DNA from: JAXLYE01 sp046351595
Lineage (GTDB): Bacteria > Myxococcota_A > Polyangia > Palsa-1104 > JAEUJZ01
Assembly: GCA_046351595.1 (NCBI GenBank)
Contig: JAXLYE010000002.1
Span: forward strand, 1,364,001 to 1,428,000
Reading direction: 5' to 3'
DNA length: 64,000 nt
The position numbers and the translations under genes are program-made. Positions within the stretch are counted from its first letter, which is position 1; every line of letters begins with the position of its first letter. The notes below the pieces were generated by a model that was given only the letters and a program-made list of their open reading frames with translations, made no database searches and was not told the DNA's origin. Positions 41,167 to 48,909 of this stretch are shown here, piece by piece.

Positions 41167-42510
41167 ATGACCCGGCGGACCCCGCTTCTGTGTTTGGCGC
41201 TCGCCCCGACGCTGCTGAGCTGTTTTGTGGCCGGCTGCAAGCGCGACGAGGGGCCGGTCGACATGTCGGATCCCATGGACCAGGCGGTCTCGGACCTGGG
41301 CCGACCCGACCTCGGCCCGAGCGATCTGGCGTCGCCGCCGGACCAGGGCGCGGACCTGTCGACCAGGTCTGATCTCGGCGGGCCCGATCTCGGCGGGCCG
41401 GCGGACCTCGGCGGGCCGGCGGATCTGCGCGGGCCGGCGGACCTCGGCGGGCCGCCGACGGATCTGGCGGTGCCGCCGGACCTGCCGGTGCCCGGGGATC
41501 TGGGCGGCGGCACGGACCTGGCGGTGCCGCCCTTGGATCTGCCGGTGCCCGGGGACCTGCGCGGGGCGACGGACCTCGCGATCGGCGCGGACCTGCTCGC
41601 GCCGCTGTGCCGCGGGGACAGCGCGCCCGGGACGATGCGGCGCTTTGCGACCAGCGCGCTCAAGCTCCCGACCACCGCCGCCCCCGCCGCGATCGACCTC
41701 GACGGAGACGGGCGCGCCGAGAACCAGCTCAAGAACATCCTCAGCGCCATCAGCACGCTCGGCATGGACCCGCAGGTGCAGGTGGACGACGCGGTCCGCG
41801 GCGGCCAGCTCGTATACCTCCTGGGCCTCAAGAGCACGTCGCTCGACACGAGCTGCGCCGGCCTCTTGATGAACCGCGCGCTGCCGACCGCGGCGCCGCC
41901 CGCCTACGACGGCAGCGACGTGTTCACGCCGGCGCTGGCGGCGAGCGCGGTGTTCGGCGCGAGCGTGCCGATGGGGCAGCTCGGCACCACGCTGCCCAAG
42001 GACCTCAAGGCCGCCGACGAGGCGACGCTGCCGCTGGCGGTGCCGCTGGGGCCGATGATGGTGACGCTGCCGCTGCGCGGCGTGCACGTGCAGGGCCGGG
42101 TCCAGCTCGTCGCCGGCAAGCCGACGATCAGCGACGGCCAGATCCACGGCGCGGTCGCGGTCACCGACCTCGATCGGGTCGTCTACCCGTCGCTGGCCGC
42201 CTCGGTGACGGCGCTGATCAACGGCGACCCGATGTCCTCGACCACGCGCACCCTCATCAGCCTGTTCGAGACCTCGACCAGCCCGGTCAGCGTCGCAAAG
42301 TGCATGGTCGCGCGGGACTGCTGCAAGACCAGCCCCAGCACCTGCAAGATCCTGCCGCAGGAGGTGAAGGACTCGGTCGTGGGCTCGCTGTTCGCGCCGG
42401 ACGTCGAGGTCCTGAACGCCACGGGCCAGTGGGAGCCGGTGCGCGGCGGCACGAGCAAGGACGCGATGTCCGTCGGCATCGGCTTCAGCGCCGTGCAGGC
42501 GGCGTTCTAG
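41167..42510 (+). CDS. Lipoprotein with Asp-Leu/Pro low-complexity linker
   Basis: The 447-residue protein has a signal peptide ending in V-A-G-Cys24 (lipobox), then about 115 residues made largely of repeats such as DLGGPADL and DLPVPGDL. The DNA there is a repeat of a 15-base unit (41371-41460). The C-terminal ~300 residues form a globular domain of unknown family, with strands such as GTMRRFATSALKLP and a conserved-looking DLDGDGRAENQL, which resembles a calcium-binding EF-hand-type loop. Such linker lipoproteins are typical of Myxococcota and would hold the domain away from the outer membrane. An AAGGAGGAG lies just before ATG 41167. Confidence 0.7.
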   Translation: MTRRTPLLCLALAPTLLSCFVAGCKRDEGPVDMSDPMDQAVSDLGRPDLGPSDLASPPDQGADLSTRSDLGGPDLGGPADLGGPADLRGPADLGGPPTDLAVPPDLPVPGDLGGGTDLAVPPLDLPVPGDLRGATDLAIGADLLAPLCRGDSAPGTMRRFATSALKLPTTAAPAAIDLDGDGRAENQLKNILSAISTLGMDPQVQVDDAVRGGQLVYLLGLKSTSLDTSCAGLLMNRALPTAAPPAYDGSDVFTPALAASAVFGASVPMGQLGTTLPKDLKAADEATLPLAVPLGPMMVTLPLRGVHVQGRVQLVAGKPTISDGQIHGAVAVTDLDRVVYPSLAASVTALINGDPMSSTTRTLISLFETSTSPVSVAKCMVARDCCKTSPSTCKILPQEVKDSVVGSLFAPDVEVLNATGQWEPVRGGTSKDAMSVGIGFSAVQAAF

Positions 42511-42543
42511 CGGCCAGCGGCCTGCTCGACCTCTGCGAGACGG

Positions 42544-43275
42544 CTACTCGGCGCTCTCGCGCAGGCGGTAGCCGACGCCGCGCTCGGTCTCGATGAGATC
42601 GACCGGGGCGCCGGCCGCCTGCAGCTTCTTGCGCAGCGCCTTGATGTGCGCGTCGATGGTGCGGTCGGTAACGACGTAGCCCTCGCCAAAGATGCGGTCG
42701 AGCAGCTGCTGTCGGCTGAACACGCGCTCGGGCATGCTGGCGAGCACGCGCAAGAGCTCGAACTCGGTGCGCGTCAGGTCGAGCAGCTGGCCCTTGTACG
42801 TGGCGCGGCGCGTCTCGATGTCGATGCACAGCGGCGTCAGCCGGCCCGAGGTCCGGCCCGAGTGCGCGGTGGCGGCGCTCTGCGTCGGGGCGCCGGGCTC
42901 GGCGAGGCCGCCGCTGCCGCTCGAGCGCCGCAGCACGGCACGGATGCGCGCGACGACCTCACGCGGCGAGAAGGGCTTGACGACGTAGTCATCGGCGCCG
43001 CCCTCCAGCCCCGCGACCCGATCCGCCTCCTCGTCGCGGCTCGACAGCACGATGACCGGGGTGCGCCGCCCGGCGCCGCGCAGCTCGGCCAAGAGGTCGA
43101 AGCCCGAGCCGTCGGGCAGCATCAGATCGAGCACGATCAGGTCGCAGTCACGCGCCGCCCGCCGCGCCGCGCTCAGGCTGCCGGCGTGGTTCACCGCGAA
43201 GCCGTCGCGCTTGAGCGCGAACTCCAGCGACTCGGCGATGGCCCGCTCGTCTTCGACCAGCAGCACGCGGATCAT
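42544..43275 (-). CDS. OmpR-family response regulator
   Basis: The 243-residue protein has a receiver domain (residues 1-118) with acidic Glu8-Asp9, phospho-acceptor Asp50 in LIVLDLMLPDGSG and Lys in VVKPFS, then a Ser/Gly-rich linker and an OmpR/PhoB winged helix (about 150-240) with RTEFELLRVLASMPERVFSRQQLLDRI and RTIDAHIKALRKKL. No histidine kinase gene is adjacent, so it is an orphan. It is 34 bases downstream of the YebC gene and probably cotranscribed. OmpR-type regulators bind direct repeats about 11 bp apart, and such repeats occur at 44274-44303 and 44430-44460, about 1 kb away. Confidence 0.92.
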   Translation of the reverse strand: MIRVLLVEDERAIAESLEFALKRDGFAVNHAGSLSAARRAARDCDLIVLDLMLPDGSGFDLLAELRGAGRRTPVIVLSSRDEEADRVAGLEGGADDYVVKPFSPREVVARIRAVLRRSSGSGGLAEPGAPTQSAATAHSGRTSGRLTPLCIDIETRRATYKGQLLDLTRTEFELLRVLASMPERVFSRQQLLDRIFGEGYVVTDRTIDAHIKALRKKLQAAGAPVDLIETERGVGYRLRESAE

Positions 43276-43309
43276 CGACCGCCCCTGCGCGCCTAGCAGG
43301 CCCGCTGGA

Positions 43310-44035
43310 CTACGCCTCGGTCTCCTCGTGGTTCGAGTAGACGTTCATGACGTCGTCGTGCTCCTCGAGCAGGCCGATCAGCTTGTTGATCTGCTCCGCG
43401 TCCTTGGCCGCAAGCTCCACCGTCACCTCGGGCAGCATGCCGACCTCGGCGAGGATCGGCTTCATGTTCTTCTTCTCGAAGCCGTCCTTGACGTCCATGA
43501 AGTTGCTCGGCTCGGTGAGCACGACGATCGAGTCGCCCTCGTTGCGCACGTCCTCGGCGCCGAGCTCCAGCGCCACCTCGGTGACCGCGTCCTCGCTGAA
43601 CTTCTCGGCCTCGAAGAGGATCTGCCCGCGCTTCTTGAACTTGTGCAGTACCGAGCCCGACGGGTCGATCTTGGCGTTCTGCTTCTCCAGGAGCTTGCGC
43701 AGCTCGCCGGCGGTGCGGTTGCGGTTGTCGGTCGCGATCTCGATGACGATGGCGACGCCACCCGGGCCGTAGGCCTGGTAGACCAGCTCCTCGACGGTCT
43801 CGGCGCCGAGCTCGCCGGTGCCCTTCTTGATCGCGCGATCGATGGTGTCGTTGGGGATGTTGGCGCCGCGCGCCTTGTCGACGGCGCTGCGCAGCCGCGG
43901 GTTGCCGGTGATGTCACCGCCGCCGCGCGCGGCCACGGTGACCTCCTTGATCAGCTTCGTCCACCCTTTTGACTTCTTGGCGTCGGCGATTGCCTTCTTG
44001 TGCTTGATCGTCGACCAGCGGTTATGACCGGACAT
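43310..44035 (-). CDS. YebC/PmpR-TACO1 family protein
   Basis: The 241-residue protein begins MSGHNRWSTIKHKK, the invariant start of the YebC family, and continues with GPGGVAIVIEIATDNRNRTAGELRKLL and EHDDVMNVYSN at the end. Three domains of alpha/beta type form the usual fold. YebC proteins act as DNA-binding regulators in some bacteria and, as shown for YebC2/TACO1 relatives, as translation factors that relieve polyproline stalling. The sequence does not show which function applies here. AGGAG lies six bases before the ATG. It is the first gene upstream of the response regulator on the same strand. Confidence 0.93.
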   Translation of the reverse strand: MSGHNRWSTIKHKKAIADAKKSKGWTKLIKEVTVAARGGGDITGNPRLRSAVDKARGANIPNDTIDRAIKKGTGELGAETVEELVYQAYGPGGVAIVIEIATDNRNRTAGELRKLLEKQNAKIDPSGSVLHKFKKRGQILFEAEKFSEDAVTEVALELGAEDVRNEGDSIVVLTEPSNFMDVKDGFEKKNMKPILAEVGMLPEVTVELAAKDAEQINKLIGLLEEHDDVMNVYSNHEETEA

Positions 44036-44273
44036 AGATGCTCCTGACAGATCCTGTTGCTCCTATCACGCGGAGGCCGGTCCGGGCAAGTTCTCCGACG
44101 GAGCATCGCCGCCCGGCCGCCTCGTGCGCCTGGTCGGCAGCCTGGTCGGGCAGCGGATCGGGCAGCGGATCGGGCAGCTGACCGGGGCGGCGCCGTGCGG
44201 CCCGCCGGACCTCCCGGGCTGCAGAGGGCAGGGGCCGCGGCCGGTGCGGGCAGCGGTGCGGGCACCGCGTCAA

Positions 44274-44303
44274 CGACATCACAGCGACATCAGGGCGACC
44301 TCA
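44274..44303 (+). repeat. Three CGACATCA-type repeats at 11-bp spacing
   Basis: CGACATCA (44274-44281), CGACATCA (44285-44292) and CGACCTCA (44296-44303) are spaced exactly 11 bp apart, one helical turn. This is the layout of binding sites for OmpR/PhoB-type response regulators. Confidence 0.8.
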
Positions 44304-44429
44304 ATGGCGGCACCGGGCCGGGCGCGCTCGGCGACGGCAGCGACCGCACCGCGGCCGGCGGCGGTGACCGACGGAGCGCTTCGGCGGCGACCGCACGCAC
44401 CGCCGGGCGCGACGGCCCGAACATCCCAG

Positions 44430-44460
44430 CGACATCACAACGACATAACGAGCGACGTCA
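44430..44460 (+). repeat. Three more CGACATCA-type repeats
   Basis: CGACATCA (44430-44437), CGACATAA (44441-44448) and CGACGTCA (44453-44460) repeat the same motif at 11 and 12 bp. This cluster is about 90 bases before the start of the gene at 44544. Confidence 0.8.
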
Positions 44461-44473
44461 CGCTGACCGCAAA

Positions 44474-44490
44474 TGGGCGGTTACCGCCCA
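44474..44490. promoter_or_regulatory. Perfect 17-bp palindrome, operator candidate
   Basis: TGGGCGGT-T-ACCGCCCA is a perfect inverted repeat with 8-bp arms, 53 bases before the ATG of the gene at 44544. The position and symmetry suit a repressor operator overlapping a promoter. Confidence 0.6.
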
Positions 44491-44543
44491 CATACAGTCG
44501 TCGAGCCCGATAGGGTACGCTGCAGAGTAGGAGGGGTGCTCGA

Positions 44544-46532
44544 ATGGTCGAGGCCGCGCCGAATCCGCCGAATCAGTCGATCGCCGATCTGGTCGGTTCC
44601 TCGCGCTACAACGCGATCGGCGACGACAGCCTCAAGGACGAGGACAACGCGGCCTGGGTCATGTTCCTGCCGACCGAGGTGGCGCGCGACTGGATCGAGC
44701 CCTTCTCGTGGATCCGCCTGATCGACCGCCTCGCCGAGAGCGAGTGGATCGAGGGCTGGGGCTCGCGCTTCCAGGTCTTTCGCATCGGCTGGCGCACCCT
44801 GCTGCTCACCGGCTACGTGCTGCCCGACGACTACCACGTCGGCCTCCTGTCGCAGATGCACGCGCGCTGGTTCCGCGCCGAGGGCCAGGCGCCGGCGCGG
44901 CCGCGGCTCAGCAACCCGCAGCGAGCGCCGGCCCTGCCGGGCGGCCCGGGCCCGGAGCGCCGCTCGCGACCGCCGGCGGCCGGGCTCGTCGTCGGCGACC
45001 TCGCGTTTGCCGGCCGCGGCCCTGGTCCTGGCCCTGGGCCTGGCCACGGCGAAGGTGTCGCCATGCCGCGCCGCCCCAGCACCGCCCCGCGCCGCCCGAT
45101 CCTGGCCGCCCCGACGGGCAGCGCGCCCGCCAGCTCGAGCAGCCGGCCCGGCTCGGGCGCCTACCCGACGGCGGACGCCGGTCCGGCCTGGTCGACGGTG
45201 CGCGCCTGGGACGAGTACGTCGAGGCCACCGCCCGCTATACGCGCTCGGACATGGTCTTCGAGACGATTGACGAGTACGAGCACATGCTGCAGTCGCTCG
45301 GCGGCTCGCTGTTCCAGATATTCCCCTATCTGACCGAGCCGCAGCGCCAGGCCGTACGCGCCTTTGGCGCCGTGGATCAGTTCTTCAATCACCTGCGCGA
45401 TCTGCCGGAAGACACCGCGCAGAACCTGTGCTACTTCCCGGCCGACGTGCTCGAGCGCTTCGGCGTCGAGCGCCAGGAGGTCCTGGACGGCTCGTGCTTC
45501 CAGAACCCCGGCTATGTGAAGATGATGAAGTTCTGGCTGGGGGACTTTGTTCCGTATCTATATAGCCAGGCCGCGTCGTTCTTATCCGATAATGAAATGC
45601 ACTATTCCTGGCGGCTGCTCAAGCACTGGTTCCTGCGCCGCCACGTCCGCCTCGAGCACGCCTTCCGCCGCGCCGGCATGAACTACAAGCTCGCCTCGCA
45701 GCTCTACTTCGCCGAGGTCAAGCCCGGCCTCAAGCGCTGGCTGCGCGAAACCTTCGCCGCCGAGGGCCGCCTCGACCTCCTGGCCGCCGGGCCGCGCCCG
45801 CTGCCGGTGATGCCGCTGCCGGGGCAGTCGACGCCGCCGCCGCTCTTGCCGACGTCGCTGCCGAGCCTGGCCGCGCTCAAGCCGAGCGCCTCGTCCGATC
45901 CCCGGTTCGCGGCGCCCGAGCTGCCCCAGCTGCCCCAGCTGCCCCAGCTGGATGTCGTCCCCGCGGTCGGCCTCAGGCCCTCGGCCGGGCCGCTCCGCCC
46001 CGTCGGCATCCCCGGCCTCCCGGGCAGCGCCAACGGCGGCTACGACGGCTACGGCAGCGACGACAGCGACGACGGCGGCGCGATCCCGCTGCCGATCCCG
46101 TTCCTCGAGCTGTCCGATCCGTCCCTGGTGACCTCGGCGGCGCCGCCGTCCGCGGTCCGCACCGCCAGCCGCCCGCCCGGCCCGCCCGAGCTGGCAGCGG
46201 GTCCGCTCGGCGGGGCCAGTCGCCCCGGCAGCCTGCCAAGCAGCCACTCGAAGAGCCCGCCAAACGGCTCTTTGAAGGGCTCCCTGGCTGGCAGCAGCCC
46301 CGGCAGCCGCCCGACCAGCCGCCCGCCGGCGGGACCCGCCGCCTCCTCGGAGCTCGGCCCGCCCGGACCCGCCGGTCCGCGCGGCGCCCCGACCGCCTTC
46401 GACGACGATCTCCGAGAGCTCGCCGAACTCGCCGAGCTCGCCGAGCTGCCCCCCGAGTTTGCCGAGGCGCGGGCCTACAACTCCGGCATCCTGGTCCTGC
46501 GCCGACGCGACCGCGGCCTCGGCGCGCGCTAG
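44544..46532 (+). CDS. Divergent squalene/phytoene synthase-like protein with long disordered regions
   Basis: The 662-residue protein resembles trans-isoprenyl diphosphate synthases of the squalene/phytoene type, split by a Pro-rich insert. Residues 38-66 (FLPTEVARDWIEPFSWIRLIDRLAE) align with LPxxxRxxxYAxYAFCRxxDDIxDE, but the first Asp-rich motif DDxxD is DRLAE (Asp61-Glu65). After a disordered stretch (about 115-230), the second motif is clear: AVDQFFNHLRDLPEDT with Asp286-x3-Asp290, then CYFPADVLERFGV, as in LRDVxEDxxxGRxYLPxDxLxxFGV. The C-terminal ~230 residues are Pro/Ser-rich, with a nine-base repeat (45920-45949) and a LAEL repeat near 46420. It may be a degenerate enzyme or a regulator of isoprenoid metabolism; with the first Mg-binding site lost, normal catalysis is doubtful. 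GGAGG precedes the ATG. Confidence 0.65.
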   Translation: MVEAAPNPPNQSIADLVGSSRYNAIGDDSLKDEDNAAWVMFLPTEVARDWIEPFSWIRLIDRLAESEWIEGWGSRFQVFRIGWRTLLLTGYVLPDDYHVGLLSQMHARWFRAEGQAPARPRLSNPQRAPALPGGPGPERRSRPPAAGLVVGDLAFAGRGPGPGPGPGHGEGVAMPRRPSTAPRRPILAAPTGSAPASSSSRPGSGAYPTADAGPAWSTVRAWDEYVEATARYTRSDMVFETIDEYEHMLQSLGGSLFQIFPYLTEPQRQAVRAFGAVDQFFNHLRDLPEDTAQNLCYFPADVLERFGVERQEVLDGSCFQNPGYVKMMKFWLGDFVPYLYSQAASFLSDNEMHYSWRLLKHWFLRRHVRLEHAFRRAGMNYKLASQLYFAEVKPGLKRWLRETFAAEGRLDLLAAGPRPLPVMPLPGQSTPPPLLPTSLPSLAALKPSASSDPRFAAPELPQLPQLPQLDVVPAVGLRPSAGPLRPVGIPGLPGSANGGYDGYGSDDSDDGGAIPLPIPFLELSDPSLVTSAAPPSAVRTASRPPGPPELAAGPLGGASRPGSLPSSHSKSPPNGSLKGSLAGSSPGSRPTSRPPAGPAASSELGPPGPAGPRGAPTAFDDDLRELAELAELAELPPEFAEARAYNSGILVLRRRDRGLGAR

Positions 46533-46733
46533 GGCGGTGCCTCCGGTCGCCCGCTCGCGCGCCGCGCTCGACCTGGAGGTTTCCCTAGTTTCCGACGAGA
46601 ACGTCGGCGCCGCCGCGGCCCCATCCGGTGCTCCCTGGGGGGAATTGATAAACGCCGGAGGCTTCGGTTATGCTGCGCAGGGAGGGTCTCTCTGAGTCAG
46701 GTCGAGCCGCAATCACGGGACGCCCGCACCGGG

Positions 46734-47717
46734 ATGATCATCGGCGGTTACCGCCTCATCAAGCTCCTGGGTGCCGGGGCCATGGGCCGCGTGTACCTGG
46801 CCGAGCACGAGCGGCTCGGTCGGCGCGCCGCGGTGAAGGTGCTCGACGGCTGGGATCCGGAGCTGGTGTCGCGCCTGTTCTGCGAGGCCCGCGCCGTCGC
46901 CCAGATCGGCGACGAGCACCTGGTCGACGTCTACGACTTCGTCGCCGATCCGCAGAAGGGCGTGGTCGCCTACATCATGGAGTACCTGCCGGGCGAGGAC
47001 CTGCGCAAGGCGCTGCAGCGCGACAAGGTGCTGGCGCCGGCCCGCGTCGCCCGCATCGCCGCCCAGATCTGCGAGGGCCTGGCCGCCGCGCACAAGGTCG
47101 GCGTCGTCCACCGCGATCTCAAGCCCGACAACATCGTGCTCGTGCGCCGCGGCGGCGACAGCGACTTCGTCAAGCTGGTCGACTTCGGCATCGCGCAGTT
47201 CGCGGGCCCGGTCGCGCACCGCACCCGCGCCGGCATCGCGCTCGGCTCGGCCGCGTACATGGCGCCCGAGCAGGCCGAGGGCAAGCGTGTCGACGGGCGC
47301 GCCGACCTCTACGCCGTCGGCGTGGTCATGCACGAGCTGCTCACCGGCGAGGTGCCGTTCCTCGGCAAGACCTCGCGCGAGACGCTCGAGATCATGCACA
47401 CCACGCGCGTGCCGACGGCGGCGGGCGATCACGGCGCCGGCCTGGTGACCGACGCCTTCGCCAAGCTGGTGCAGCGCTGCATGGCCAAGCGCCCCGAGGA
47501 GCGCCCGCAGAGCGCCGACGAGCTGCGCACCACCCTGCTCGAGATCGCCGAGGCCGGCTCGGATCGCGACGACCGCACGCAGATGATCGGCGCGCTGCCG
47601 CGCCGCAAGAAGCGCGGCTCGCCGGCGCGCAGCCTCAACCCGACCGCGGTGCTGGGCATGGCCTTCTCGTTCGCCATCGGCCTGGTCGCAGGGCTGGCGA
47701 TTATGGGATGGCGCTAG
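46734..47717 (+). CDS. Short membrane-anchored Ser/Thr protein kinase
   Basis: The 327-residue protein is a compact kinase: LLGAGAMGRVYLAEH, AAVKVLD, His126-Arg-Asp128 in HRDLKPDN, DFGIAQF and MAPEQAEG are all in place, and one membrane helix lies near the C-terminus (about residues 305-325, AVLGMAFSFAIGLVAGLAIMGW). The kinase therefore faces the cytosol with almost no external part. The ATG at 46734 has no close Shine-Dalgarno sequence. In frame, a CTG at 46692 follows a GGAGGG by five bases and would add 14 residues, so a non-canonical start is possible. The following gene is a PhzF-type protein 178 bases downstream. Confidence 0.88.
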   Translation: MIIGGYRLIKLLGAGAMGRVYLAEHERLGRRAAVKVLDGWDPELVSRLFCEARAVAQIGDEHLVDVYDFVADPQKGVVAYIMEYLPGEDLRKALQRDKVLAPARVARIAAQICEGLAAAHKVGVVHRDLKPDNIVLVRRGGDSDFVKLVDFGIAQFAGPVAHRTRAGIALGSAAYMAPEQAEGKRVDGRADLYAVGVVMHELLTGEVPFLGKTSRETLEIMHTTRVPTAAGDHGAGLVTDAFAKLVQRCMAKRPEERPQSADELRTTLLEIAEAGSDRDDRTQMIGALPRRKKRGSPARSLNPTAVLGMAFSFAIGLVAGLAIMGWR

Positions 47718-47895
47718 CGCACGGCGCCGGCGGACCGGAGGATGGCGCCTGGGCGCCCCGGGCCGCCGCGGGCCCGCGGGCTGCGCCGGCGGTTCATCCC
47801 CCCGCCCCTCGCTGTTTCGAATGCCCGCGCGGCGGCCCGCTCCGGCGAGGCGCCCGGCTTGACTTGAGCCGAGGCTCGCGGCAAAGGTGACGCAT

Positions 47896-48861
47896 ATGAA
47901 ATCGTCGGTGCCTTTCGTCTGGGTCGATGTCTTCGCCGAGCAGCCGTTCGGCGGCAATCCGCTCGCTGTCCTCGACGGCAGCGGCCTGCCCGAGTCGTCG
48001 CTGCTGCCGCTGGCGCGCGAGCTCTCGCTCTCGGAGACGACGTACTACTACCCGCCCAGCCCCGGCGTCGAGGCGGACGCGCGGGTGCGCATCTTCACCC
48101 AGGCCAAGGAGATCCCGTTCGCCGGCCACCCGACGCTCGGCTCGGCGGTGGCGCTGGTGCTGACCGGCCGCGTGCCGTGGACGGCGCCGCGTGTCACGGT
48201 CCGCCTCGAGCTCGGCATCGGCGTCGTCGCGGTCACGGTCTTCGGCGGCGAGCTGCCCGAGCGGGCGCAGTTCACGCACAACCGCATCAGCGTCCCCGGC
48301 GAGCCGATCAGCGACTACCGCCTGGCCTGGCTGTCGCCGGCGCTCGGGCTGTCGATGGAGCGGCTGGGCGCGCGGGTCGCCGCCTCATCGGGCTCGGCCG
48401 AGCGGCTGCTCTACCCGCAGCTCGCCTCGGGCGGTGCCGCGCAGCTCATGGTGCCGCTCAAGACCCTCGATGACATCGAGCAGATCCAGGCCAGCTACCG
48501 CGACGTGGTGGTCGCTGAGCGCGCCCTCGGCTCGGAGCTGGGGCTTCTGGCCTTTGCGTTCGTCGAGCCGCCGCGCGAGGGCGGGCCGGTGCGGGTGCGC
48601 GCCCGCTTCTTCGCCTACGACGCGCCGCAGGAAGACCCCGCGACGGGCAGCGCCGCCGCGTCGCTGGCGGTGTTCCTGCACCACCACAAGCTGCTGCGGC
48701 CCGGCCAGGCGCTGGAGATCGACCAGGGCCCGCCGCGCGGCGCCGTCGAGGGCGCGCCCGGCCGCCGCAGCCTGCTGCGCGCGTTCTGCGACGGCACCAC
48801 CGTCCAGGTCGAGGGCCGCGTGCGCGAGGTCCTGCGCGGCGACGTCCGCCTGCAGCTCTGA
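47896..48861 (+). CDS. PhzF-family isomerase-like protein
   Basis: The 321-residue protein is complete and shows the PhzF (diaminopimelate epimerase-like fold) signatures: FGGNPLAVLDGSGLP, LSLSETTYYYPP, FTQAKEIPFAGHPTLGSAVALV and the C-terminal ARFFAYDAPQEDPATGSAAASLAVFL. PhzF isomerises dihydro-3-hydroxyanthranilate in phenazine synthesis, but most relatives, in genomes without phenazine genes, have unknown substrates. No other phz gene is in this window. ATG 47896 has AAAGG upstream at eight bases; a GTG at 47887 would add three residues. The gene stands alone between the kinase and the convergent giant TPR gene. Confidence 0.88.
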   Translation: MKSSVPFVWVDVFAEQPFGGNPLAVLDGSGLPESSLLPLARELSLSETTYYYPPSPGVEADARVRIFTQAKEIPFAGHPTLGSAVALVLTGRVPWTAPRVTVRLELGIGVVAVTVFGGELPERAQFTHNRISVPGEPISDYRLAWLSPALGLSMERLGARVAASSGSAERLLYPQLASGGAAQLMVPLKTLDDIEQIQASYRDVVVAERALGSELGLLAFAFVEPPREGGPVRVRARFFAYDAPQEDPATGSAAASLAVFLHHHKLLRPGQALEIDQGPPRGAVEGAPGRRSLLRAFCDGTTVQVEGRVREVLRGDVRLQL

Positions 48862-48909
48862 TCCGGCGCAAAGGCTCCTCTTTCGCGGGCCCCGCGGCGA
48901 GGGAGCGAC

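Larger units (their letters stand above)
44036..44543. other. Divergent regulatory spacer with phased repeats
   Basis: This 508-base region between yebC and the squalene-synthase-like gene holds no gene. It carries a short GATCGGGCAGCG repeat (about 44147-44180), two clusters of CGACATCA-type repeats and a perfect palindrome at 44474-44490. Confidence 0.7.
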
